DNA of 60,526 nucleotides from Clostridia bacterium. Its GTDB lineage: Bacteria > Bacillota > Clostridia > Oscillospirales > Acutalibacteraceae. A model generated the notes under the pieces. The model saw only the letters and a list, made by a program, of their open reading frames with translations, made no database searches and was not told the origin of the DNA. The position numbers and the translations under genes were made by a program. Positions 23,749 to 31,061 of this stretch are shown one piece after another. The DNA lies in the NCBI GenBank assembly GCA_017560255.1, contig JAFYOI010000056.1, positions 110,639-171,164 on the forward strand, written 5' to 3'. How positions within the stretch are numbered: the stretch's first letter is position 1; every line of letters begins with the position of its first letter.

Positions 23749-25909
23749 TTTCGTTTTCTCTGCCCTCACCAACAAGATTGTATGCGTTATAAAAGTCACT
23801 CATTATATCTTTTTCGTTATACGCCCCCGTTACGTATTCCTGCAATAACGGTTCTAAATAATCCAACCAGAGATGTTCAAAATCAACCGTTTCCAATTTA
23901 AGGAAGTACGATGCACCTATCTGATAATTTTTTCCTAATCCATCCGTTTTAGCGATAACCGCATTTAAAGACCTCATGCGTTTTTTCGCCTCTTCTTTAA
24001 GCAATTCATCGTTTAACTTATTGAGCATATCCATGTGTTTATCAGCATCAATTTCAACAAAACGGAATCTGCGGCGCATAGCAAAATCAAATGTATCTAC
24101 CGAACGGTCAATATCGTTCATCGTGCCTATAATATAGACGTTTTCGGGGATATAGAATTTTTCCTCGGGATCATCATGCAAGTTGGAATACTGAGTAAAC
24201 ACTGCGCCCTCCGTTCCTCTGTAACCGGGTTCAATAGAATAAAAAAGTTCACCCAATATTTTTGAAATTTCACCTCGGTTTATCTCATCTATAATGAACA
24301 CGTAGTTTTTAAGTTCTTCTTTCTTAACTACGGTTTTTCTTGACACCGAGCCTCTGTCTACAATACTTTTGTATATGACGTACACGTAAGAATGCCCCTG
24401 TGTATTGTGCTTTTTGTTAAAGAAACTCCTTATCTCACGAACAGAGCCAAATTCCTGTTCAGCAGCCAAAAGTGACTTTATCTCATCAATTTTAATATTT
24501 ATGCTATTGCTTATTTCGTTACTAGGTATGTAAATTTGAATATACTGATCGTCGTACCCTGTGATATAAAATTTGTTCCCATTGCGAGTTTCAAATTCTT
24601 CGCCATCAACAGCGGTCTCCAAAAAATCAGTCATTCTTTCCTCAATGGACTGCTCTTTCTCAATAACAACCTGACTTTTTTGAGAGTTTACAAAGTTCTT
24701 TTTTGCGTGCTCCACAAACTCCTTAAAAACGCCATTTCTCAGTTCAAATCCAAGAACGCCGTTCTTTTCTACCGGGCGTAAACCCTCCACAAAGTCGGAA
24801 TAGTCATAACTCGGATGAAACTGAACAAATCCGACCTGCTTTTCTTCTTCATCGGAAAGATCACCGTACTTACTCTTTTTACCACGGCTTACAATATCCG
24901 CAGCAATTGATTTTGCAAGATACGTTTTTCCCGTGCCGGGAGCACCACGGAAAATTATATTTTTGGAGTCAAGTACTAATTCGGAATATTCATTCAAATA
25001 CTTAATGTTTGTAACATCGGTTTTATCCATTTCGATTTTATCCGAAGGCATCGTTTCGCTCTTTTTTGTCTTTAAATCCCAGTCATATTTTTTTGATAAA
25101 TACTCTTCAAATTTGGACTGTATCTCTTCTGATTTTATGTGCTTTTTTACTTCTTTCCAAGCATTTTTTTTATTAACCAAAAGGTTGCTGGGTGCCGCTA
25201 ATTGTCCGGGGTCAATACCTAAACCGGATAACTCTTGTTTTACCTGCTCTATTGCACATTTATATATTACGTGATAAAAATTGACTGAATCCAAATTGAA
25301 TTCCTTTGCCATTTCAGAAAACGTCCTCGCATCTTTAAACCAGTTGCCTGTTACCTTCAAACCAAGTGGAACAAAAATTCTGCTTGTCCAATCCTCGTTC
25401 AGCATGAGCATAAACTTGTCGGGATATAAAATTGTAAGGTATTTTTTAAACCAATTCTGATTGGTACAACTTTCAAGGTTCTCTCCTCTTAACAAATCGT
25501 AGATTTCAACTGCATTTGTATCGTCTGTGATTTTTTCAAAAACCGCTATCAGCGAAGTTCTTATATTGTAAGCAATATCTATCGCTTCATCTTCCGTTAT
25601 ATTTTTCTGACGATTTTTCCATGAACCCTTTGAGTGATTAAGTATTTTGGTTGTGTTAAATCCTGGTGCTGCCGCACCAAAAAAAGACGTAATTTTAGTG
25701 TTAACTTCAAGAGAATACGTCAAACTCCTACTATTGTGCTCGATATTTCCAAAAAGAAAATGCAACAATTCCTTTCCCTTTGTATATTTTTTGAGTACTT
25801 CACAACCGTAAAGATCGCGGAACTCCTGAGTTGTCATGTGGTCGGTTGCATCACTAGGGATATATTTCCCTTCCAAAATTGTCTTGCGAATAAGTTCATT
25901 AGTCAGCAT
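23738..25909 (-). CDS. mcrB: McrB-type AAA+ GTPase subunit
   Basis: McrB recognises modified DNA and forms a GTP-driven ring that activates McrC. In this 723-residue protein the first 310 residues are an N-terminal region I cannot assign to a known DNA-binding family. The AAA+ motor has Walker A GAPGTGKT at 322-329, Walker B VFIIDE near 537-542, and the McrB signature MNDIDRS at 597-603 followed by MRRRFRF. An extra 110-residue domain sits between the Walker motifs (about 420-530). GGGAGG precedes the ATG. A strong promoter lies upstream. One 60-base stretch (25081-25140) has only 15 G+C by hand count, well below the mre genes. Confidence 0.92.
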   Translation of the reverse strand: MLTNELIRKTILEGKYIPSDATDHMTTQEFRDLYGCEVLKKYTKGKELLHFLFGNIEHNSRSLTYSLEVNTKITSFFGAAAPGFNTTKILNHSKGSWKNRQKNITEDEAIDIAYNIRTSLIAVFEKITDDTNAVEIYDLLRGENLESCTNQNWFKKYLTILYPDKFMLMLNEDWTSRIFVPLGLKVTGNWFKDARTFSEMAKEFNLDSVNFYHVIYKCAIEQVKQELSGLGIDPGQLAAPSNLLVNKKNAWKEVKKHIKSEEIQSKFEEYLSKKYDWDLKTKKSETMPSDKIEMDKTDVTNIKYLNEYSELVLDSKNIIFRGAPGTGKTYLAKSIAADIVSRGKKSKYGDLSDEEEKQVGFVQFHPSYDYSDFVEGLRPVEKNGVLGFELRNGVFKEFVEHAKKNFVNSQKSQVVIEKEQSIEERMTDFLETAVDGEEFETRNGNKFYITGYDDQYIQIYIPSNEISNSINIKIDEIKSLLAAEQEFGSVREIRSFFNKKHNTQGHSYVYVIYKSIVDRGSVSRKTVVKKEELKNYVFIIDEINRGEISKILGELFYSIEPGYRGTEGAVFTQYSNLHDDPEEKFYIPENVYIIGTMNDIDRSVDTFDFAMRRRFRFVEIDADKHMDMLNKLNDELLKEEAKKRMRSLNAVIAKTDGLGKNYQIGASYFLKLETVDFEHLWLDYLEPLLQEYVTGAYNEKDIMSDFYNAYNLVGEGRENENEN

Positions 25910-25949
25910 ATACGTTTCCTCCCGCTCTTAGATAATAGAAACCAGTTCA

Positions 25950-25978
25950 ATTATACAATGTTTTACATAAATCCGCAA
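25950..25978 (-). promoter_or_regulatory. mcrBC promoter
   Basis: On the minus strand TTGCGG (25978-25973) and a perfect TATAAT (25955-25950) are 17 bases apart, about 40 bases before mcrB. Confidence 0.8.
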
Positions 25979-25997
25979 TATACGATTCAAAAATCAT

Positions 25998-26025
25998 GAA
26001 AAAAGAGCGGTTGTGCCGCTCTTTT
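25998..26025 (-). terminator. Terminator of the XRE-SOR gene
   Basis: AAGAGCGG and CCGCTCTT enclose five bases, followed by six T on the minus strand. It separates the regulator from mcrBC. Confidence 0.88.
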
Positions 26026-26035
26026 CAGATTCAGT

Positions 26036-26620
26036 TTATATTTTCTTTTTCATCAATCCGTGTTTGTTGCAATAAACGTACAGATACCCTCTGCCGCGCA
26101 GTTGCATTCGCGTTTCGGCGTTTCCCTCGGGGTACAACTTTACAAACTGCACCCTGTCGCTCGTCAGAAACGCTATAAATGAAATATAATGTTCCTTGGT
26201 CATATCGTGGCCGATAGTAATGAAATGCTCGTCCTCAACCGGCTCGATTTTTATCTGATGATCTTCGTCCGCTTCCTCCGCTTCAAGCGATGGCAAAGTG
26301 ATTCCGCAGCAACTTACAACCGCATCACCGACAGTCCGTATAATATTGTTGCACACGGGACAAACATAAAATTTTGAGCGCAATATGTTTGAGGAAGTGT
26401 TTTTATTGATCACGGTATCTCCCGACATAAGTTCCATCACCGAAACCGAAAGCACCTTTGCAAGTGGCTCTATCAAAGTCACGTCGGGCAGTCCCTTTGC
26501 CGTTTCCCATTTTGAAACCGCCTTACTGCTGACACCGAGCATATCGGCAAGTCCGCTTTGTGTTATCCCCTTTTTCTCGCGCAAATTTTTAATTGTCGCA
26601 CCCGTTACGTAAGCATTCAT
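26036..26620 (-). CDS. XRE-family regulator fused to a desulfoferrodoxin-like domain
   Basis: This 194-residue fusion begins with an XRE/Cro helix-turn-helix (about 8-62: TQSGLADMLGVSSKAVSKWE). It continues into a complete desulfoferrodoxin-like part: Cys87, Cys90, Cys104 and Cys105 (CPVC, SCCG), then His121, His138 (GHDM), His144 (KEHY), Cys184 and His187 (YCNKHG). These match the Cys4 and Fe(His)4Cys ligands of superoxide reductase. The Lys next to the first His is Asp here, so catalysis may be reduced and sensing is plausible. ATG 26620 is chosen because GGGG lies nine bases upstream. It has its own promoter with a palindrome over the -10 and lies beside a Mn-catalase gene. Confidence 0.88.
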   Translation of the reverse strand: MNAYVTGATIKNLREKKGITQSGLADMLGVSSKAVSKWETAKGLPDVTLIEPLAKVLSVSVMELMSGDTVINKNTSSNILRSKFYVCPVCNNIIRTVGDAVVSCCGITLPSLEAEEADEDHQIKIEPVEDEHFITIGHDMTKEHYISFIAFLTSDRVQFVKLYPEGNAETRMQLRGRGYLYVYCNKHGLMKKKI

Positions 26621-26636
26621 TCCCATCGCCCCTTTG

Positions 26637-26651
26637 GATATATTATATATC
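26637..26651. promoter_or_regulatory. Palindrome over the XRE-SOR -10, candidate operator
   Basis: GATATAT, one base, ATATATC is a perfect inverted repeat that covers the -10 of the regulator's own promoter, the usual place for an autorepressor site. Confidence 0.5.
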
Positions 26652-26670
26652 AAACTATCCGCAACATCAA
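26642..26670 (-). promoter_or_regulatory. Promoter of the XRE-SOR gene
   Basis: On the minus strand TTGATG (26670-26665) and TATAAT (26647-26642) are 17 bases apart. Confidence 0.75.
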
Positions 26671-26688
26671 CCTACTGAGCGTAGAATC

Positions 26689-26721
26689 AAAAGAAGCCTC
26701 ACCGTTTTGAACGATGAGGCT
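26689..26721 (-). terminator. Terminator of the Mn-catalase-family gene
   Basis: AGCCTCA and TGAGGCT, with an inner CGTT/AACG stem, are followed by CTTCTTTT on the minus strand. Confidence 0.75.
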
Positions 26722-26731
26722 GTTATGATTT

Positions 26732-27397
26732 TTACTTATTAAAAGAAACGGGATTCGTTTCGCCCGTTGCAAACGTGTTCGGTCCCGGCTCAGACATTGA
26801 AAAATACATTTTCGCCGCTTTGGTCGTTCCAAAATCACGGTTTGAACCCGAACTTTGAACCTTATTAAAGGCATCGCGGAACATCTGATTATGCGCTTCT
26901 TCACGATTAAGCAAAAAATCAATTGTTTCCCGCACCTTTTTATCGTCAATCTGGCGGTAAAGATATTCGTAAACCACCTTTGCACGCTGTTCGGAAGCGA
27001 TGTTACTCAACAAATCGGCGCACAAATCACCCGTAACCGTCACATAGTCGGCAGTCCAGGAATATCCCGAAGCATTTATGAGTCCCGGATTTAGTCCAAG
27101 AATTACGTGGGACTGAATTTCGCCCGACGGTACTTTTTCGGCATCTACGTCGTGTCCGTTGAGAAGATTGATTGTCTGAGCAACCATCTCCATGTGTCCG
27201 AGTTCCTCCGCCGCAATATCAAGGAACAAGTCTTTGATCTCGGGGTCCTTGATTCTGAAACTCTGCGACATATATTGCATTGCCGCTTTCAATTCGCCGT
27301 TTCCGCCGCCAAGTTGCTCCTGCAAAAGCGCCGCATACTGCGGGTTGGGTTTCTCCACCGCTACGGGATGAAAAAGCATCTTTTCGTGTTTGAACAT
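26732..27397 (-). CDS. Manganese-catalase-family protein (CotJC-like)
   Basis: This 221-residue ferritin-like diiron/dimanganese protein belongs to the Mn-catalase family, which breaks down hydrogen peroxide. Ligand helices are visible: GGNGELKAAMQYMSQSF, IAAEELGHMEMV (E-x2-H) and later SEQRAKVVYEY with REEAHNQMF (E-x2-H). It is shorter than full Mn-catalases (about 270 residues) and closer to the CotJC spore-coat type, so a spore or a vegetative role is possible. CGGAGG precedes the ATG. It is divergent from the FAD/Rieske gene across a 26-bp palindrome. Confidence 0.88.
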   Translation of the reverse strand: MFKHEKMLFHPVAVEKPNPQYAALLQEQLGGGNGELKAAMQYMSQSFRIKDPEIKDLFLDIAAEELGHMEMVAQTINLLNGHDVDAEKVPSGEIQSHVILGLNPGLINASGYSWTADYVTVTGDLCADLLSNIASEQRAKVVYEYLYRQIDDKKVRETIDFLLNREEAHNQMFRDAFNKVQSSGSNRDFGTTKAAKMYFSMSEPGPNTFATGETNPVSFNK

Positions 27398-27445
27398 TTT
27401 TATTACCTCCGATATTTTTATTTATACTTTTTCCGCAATCACACA

Positions 27446-27471
27446 GAATATACGCGGATATCGGTATATTC
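27446..27471. promoter_or_regulatory. 26-bp inverted repeat between Mn-catalase and FAD/Rieske genes
   Basis: GAATATAC (27446-27453) and GTATATTC (27464-27471) are perfect complements around a ten-base centre that contains GATATC. It sits midway between the two divergent start codons and is a good candidate operator. Confidence 0.55.
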
Positions 27472-27520
27472 CTCCGACAAAGGCGAACTCTAATCTTATT
27501 AAGTTTTCGGAGGGAATATT

Positions 27521-28822
27521 ATGGAATCTGTCTGGGAGAAAAGCGCACAGCGCCCGAAATTTGAAAAACTTAACGGAAACGCCAGCACAGACGTACTGAT
27601 AATCGGCGGCGGCATTGCGGGGATACTATGCGCCTACAAATTAAAAAATGCAGGTGTTGATTGCATTTTGACCGAAGCCGCTGAAATCTGTGGCGGTATC
27701 ACAAAAAACACCACGGCAAAAATAACTCTGCAACACGGGTTACTGTACGACAAACTCATTAAACGATTCGGCGAAAACAAGGCTAAACGTTATCTGAGAG
27801 CACAGATGCACGCGGGTGAAGAATACGCAAAAATTTGCCACGGCATTGACTGCGACTACGAAATCAAAGACTCTTTCGTCTATTCACTAAACAACAAAGA
27901 AAAGATACAACGGGAAGTGGCAACACTCAACCACCTTGGTATAAAAGCGGATTTTTATGGAGCAACCGAACTGCCGTTTAAGGTTGCGGGCGCGGTATGC
28001 GTAAGGGAGCAAGCACAGTTTCACCCATTAAAATTCCTATACGCTATTTCAAAAGACTTGCCTATTTACGAGCACACCAAAGTCACGCAATTAAAACCAT
28101 ACACAGCGATAACAAACCACGGAGAAATCTCATTTAAAAAACTGATTATTGCAACTCATTTTCCTATTCTCAACAAACACGGCGGATATTTTATAAAACT
28201 CTATCAGCACCGTTCCTACGTCATCGCACTTGAAAACGCGCAAAAACTCAACGGTATGTACGTTGATGAATCGGATACGGGGCTTTCATTCCGTAACTAC
28301 GAAAATCTGCTTCTGCTCGGGGGTGGCGGACATCGTACAGGCAAAAAAGGCGGCTGTTGGAACGAACTTGAAACGTTCGCACAAAAGCACTACAAAAACG
28401 CCCGCATAATCGATAAATGGGCAACACAGGACTGTATGACACTTGACGCAGTTGCATATATCGGGCCATACGCAAAGTCACTGTCCAACGTCTACGTTGC
28501 AACCGGATTCAACAAATGGGGCATGACAAACTCTATGGTTGCCGCCGATATACTATGCGGAATAATCAAAGGTCGCCCCGCACCTTTTGCCGAAGTTTTC
28601 CTGCCCTCGCGCAGTATTATGCGCCCTCAACTTGCCGCAAACACTTTTGAGTCCATCATCGGTCTTCTCACCCCTACCGTACCCCGATGCCCTCACCTCG
28701 GATGTGCGCTCAAGTACAACCGTGCTGAGCATTCGTGGGACTGTCCCTGCCACGGTTCACGTTTCACCATGGACGGTGAACTCATCGACAACCCCGCAAC
28801 CGATGATAAAAAAATCGGATAG
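27521..28822 (+). CDS. FAD-dependent oxidoreductase with C-terminal Rieske domain
   Basis: The 433-residue product has a DAO-type FAD domain starting with the dinucleotide fold IIGGGIAGILCAYKL and a matching C-terminal motif VYVATGFNKWGMTNSM. A Rieske [2Fe-2S] domain follows with ligands Cys390 and His392 (CPHLGC) and Cys408 and His411 (CPCHGS). The layout resembles Bacillus YhfW but is about 75 residues shorter. The substrate is unknown; amine or amino-acid oxidation is typical of the FAD part. CGGAGGG precedes the ATG. The divergent Mn-catalase partner would fit removal of peroxide made by the oxidase. Confidence 0.87.
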   Translation: MESVWEKSAQRPKFEKLNGNASTDVLIIGGGIAGILCAYKLKNAGVDCILTEAAEICGGITKNTTAKITLQHGLLYDKLIKRFGENKAKRYLRAQMHAGEEYAKICHGIDCDYEIKDSFVYSLNNKEKIQREVATLNHLGIKADFYGATELPFKVAGAVCVREQAQFHPLKFLYAISKDLPIYEHTKVTQLKPYTAITNHGEISFKKLIIATHFPILNKHGGYFIKLYQHRSYVIALENAQKLNGMYVDESDTGLSFRNYENLLLLGGGGHRTGKKGGCWNELETFAQKHYKNARIIDKWATQDCMTLDAVAYIGPYAKSLSNVYVATGFNKWGMTNSMVAADILCGIIKGRPAPFAEVFLPSRSIMRPQLAANTFESIIGLLTPTVPRCPHLGCALKYNRAEHSWDCPCHGSRFTMDGELIDNPATDDKKIG

Positions 28823-28900
28823 CAAAAGTTACGGTCCCCGTGAAAATTCAGCAGTCACAATAAGATATAAAATTTATAATTATTTTCAAAATATGATGTT

Positions 28901-28922
28901 TTGGTTACAACTTGGCAACATC
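28901..28922 (+). promoter_or_regulatory. Candidate response-regulator box (11-bp direct repeat)
   Basis: TTGGTTACAAC and TTGGCAACATC are adjacent 11-bp direct repeats (8 of 11 identical), the arrangement bound by OmpR/PhoB-type dimers. They replace the -35. The word TTACAACTTGGCAA (28905-28918) recurs exactly at 30977-30990. Confidence 0.55.
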
Positions 28923-28929
28923 ATTGTGT

Positions 28930-28935
28930 TATAAT
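28930..28935 (+). promoter_or_regulatory. -10 of the two-component operon
   Basis: A perfect TATAAT has no acceptable -35 at 17 bases (ACAACT). The upstream direct repeat ends seven bases before it, suggesting an activator-dependent promoter. Confidence 0.6.
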
Positions 28936-28987
28936 CTTATTAAAGTGGGATAGTATATCCCCCGAAATGCAAAAACGGGGTGTTAAT

Positions 28988-29635
28988 GTGGCTAAAATAC
29001 TCATTGTTGAAGATGAAAGAGCGATAAACGATCTTGTGAAATTCAATCTTGAACTTGTAGGGCACGAATGTTATCAGGTTTTTGACGGAGAAGCAGGACT
29101 CAGCGAAGCACTGAAACTCGGATATGACCTGATCATCCTTGACGTTATGTTGCCTGGGTATTCGGGATTTGAAATTATGGAGCGTATTGAAAAAACTCCC
29201 GTAATTTTCGTAACGGCAAAAACCTCTCCCGAGGATAAAATCAAAGGTCTGCGCCTCGGTGCAGACGACTACATAACAAAGCCGTTTGACATCATTGAAC
29301 TTGTTGAACGTGTCAAAGCGGTACTGCGCAGGACAAAATCCGACTCCGCCCATTTTGAATTTGACGACATCCGCGTTGAATTTGACAATCGCCGCGTATA
29401 TAAAAACGGCAATGAGGTAATTCTCAAACCCCGTGAATTCGACCTGCTTGAAGTGCTGATAAACAACCGAAATCTTGCACTGTCACGCGAAAAACTCTTG
29501 TATCTGGTATGGGAATTTGATTACGAAGGAGATACCCGCACCGTTGACGTCCATATACAGAGATTGCGCCAGAAACTCGGCATCTCGGACAGAATCCAGA
29601 CGGTATACAAAACGGGTTACAGATTTGAAATATGA
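28988..29635 (+). CDS. OmpR-family response regulator
   Basis: The 215-residue product has a receiver domain (about 2-113) with acidic pocket EDE at 8-10, phospho-acceptor Asp52 (ILDVMLPG), VTAKTS and TKPF. A winged-helix DNA-binding domain follows (about 125-215: LKPREFDLLEVL, RTVDVHIQRLRQKL, VYKTGYRFE). GTG at 28988 is chosen because it starts VAKILIVEDE and has GGGGTG six bases upstream. It overlaps the histidine kinase by four bases. The promoter appears to carry its own binding site. The regulated function is unknown. Confidence 0.95.
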   Translation: MAKILIVEDERAINDLVKFNLELVGHECYQVFDGEAGLSEALKLGYDLIILDVMLPGYSGFEIMERIEKTPVIFVTAKTSPEDKIKGLRLGADDYITKPFDIIELVERVKAVLRRTKSDSAHFEFDDIRVEFDNRRVYKNGNEVILKPREFDLLEVLINNRNLALSREKLLYLVWEFDYEGDTRTVDVHIQRLRQKLGISDRIQTVYKTGYRFEI

Positions 29636-30993
29636 AACTGAAATTCTGGCAAAAAACTTACATATTTACTTTGGTATTGTTTCTCATTTGTCTTAACGTC
29701 GGCGTTCTTTCGCTCACGTTTTACACCTATCGAAACACCGTTGAAGCAACCGAAACCGCCGTTATTGCGGAGCAGCATTACGCCGCTATGTCCTTTGAGC
29801 GTGACTACGAATCAATCGGAATAGTTAACTCGTACAGCAGCCCGTCCCTTCTTATGCAGTCCTACGGCGCACACTACGCCAACAAAGACGCGCGTATTGC
29901 TTTTGAAGAGGGCAGCGAGGTTGTATATTCCAACTTCACAAACGAATACAAATCGGACAGCAATTCGTTGTACCATACCGACTTTGACGAAAAACGCCAT
30001 ATTGTAATCTCGTCAGAGATATGCAACGGCAGGTACAAAATGATATTTGCAAAGAACGTGGAATCCCTTGATTCCGAGTTCAGTTCCCTGATGATTACGT
30101 ACACGCTGACGGCAGTTGTCGTATCGGTAGTGCTTGCAATCTGCTTGCTTTTAATTCTCAAGAACCTTTCCGAGCCGCTTGAAAAACTGCGAAAAACAAC
30201 CGAGGTCATTGAGTCGGGTGATTTCTCCGTTACCGCAGAAGAAAAGGGCAACGACGACTTTACACTGCTTGCAAAAAGTTTCAACGCGATGCTCGCAAAA
30301 ATCAATGAACAGATGACGACTCTGGAGCGTGAAGCCGAGCGAAAACAAATGCTTGTTGACAATATGGCGCACGAGTTGCGCACGCCCCTTACGAGTATTC
30401 AGGGCTACGCCGAATTCATCGAAAAAGCAAACACCACCGAAGAGCGCAGGCTGATTGCGGCGCAGTACATATCGTCCGAAGCAAAACGTCTGCAAAAAAT
30501 CTCACAGATACTTCTTGACGGCGCATTCATACGCGAAAGTGAAATTGAAATGGCGGAAACTGACCTCGGCGCAGTCCTTACGGACGTTGCCGAAAAACTG
30601 AAATCAAAAGCCGAGTCGGCGCAGGTTGAAATTGTATGCGACATCGCGCCCTCAACCGTCAAGGGTAACGAAACGTTGTTGTCAATGCTTTTCTATAATC
30701 TGACGGAAAACGCTATAAAAGCGTGTTCAGCGGGCGGTACTGTCAAACTTTACTGCTCAGGCAACGAAGCAGTGGTTGAGGACAACGGCAAAGGTATGAC
30801 AGAAGAGCAACTGCTTCATATAACCGAACCTTTCTACCGCACCGACAAATCACGTTCACGTGCCGAAGGCGGCGCGGGTCTCGGACTTGCCCTGTGTAAA
30901 CAGATAGTCAATACCCACGGCGCTCAGATACGTTTTGAGTCAGAAGCGGGCAAAGGAACGAAAATTTCCGTCGTTTTTACAACTTGGCAATAA
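29632..30993 (+). CDS. Sensor histidine kinase
   Basis: The 453-residue membrane kinase has helix 1 at about 9-31, an extracellular sensor of about 130 residues, helix 2 at about 148-172, and a HAMP linker (about 172-225). HisKA contains the phosphoacceptor His247 (NMAHELRTPLTS). The HATPase domain has NLTENAIKA, DNGKGM, FYRTDKSRS and GGAGLGLALCKQIV. It partners the response regulator, whose stop overlaps its ATG. The signal sensed is unknown. Confidence 0.95.
   Translation: MKLKFWQKTYIFTLVLFLICLNVGVLSLTFYTYRNTVEATETAVIAEQHYAAMSFERDYESIGIVNSYSSPSLLMQSYGAHYANKDARIAFEEGSEVVYSNFTNEYKSDSNSLYHTDFDEKRHIVISSEICNGRYKMIFAKNVESLDSEFSSLMITYTLTAVVVSVVLAICLLLILKNLSEPLEKLRKTTEVIESGDFSVTAEEKGNDDFTLLAKSFNAMLAKINEQMTTLEREAERKQMLVDNMAHELRTPLTSIQGYAEFIEKANTTEERRLIAAQYISSEAKRLQKISQILLDGAFIRESEIEMAETDLGAVLTDVAEKLKSKAESAQVEIVCDIAPSTVKGNETLLSMLFYNLTENAIKACSAGGTVKLYCSGNEAVVEDNGKGMTEEQLLHITEPFYRTDKSRSRAEGGAGLGLALCKQIVNTHGAQIRFESEAGKGTKISVVFTTWQ
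30977..30990 (+). promoter_or_regulatory. Second copy of the response-regulator word
   Basis: TTACAACTTGGCAA is identical to 28905-28918. It lies at the very end of the kinase gene, 33 bases before a possible -10 (TACAAT, 31024-31029) for the following gene. At the first site the gap is 11, a difference of 22, or two helical turns. Confidence 0.5.
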
Positions 30994-31061
30994 CCCGGAG
31001 ATAAGTCGGAAATAAAAATCCGCTACAATACATTTACAAAGGCGAAAGGATGGTGTGTACC

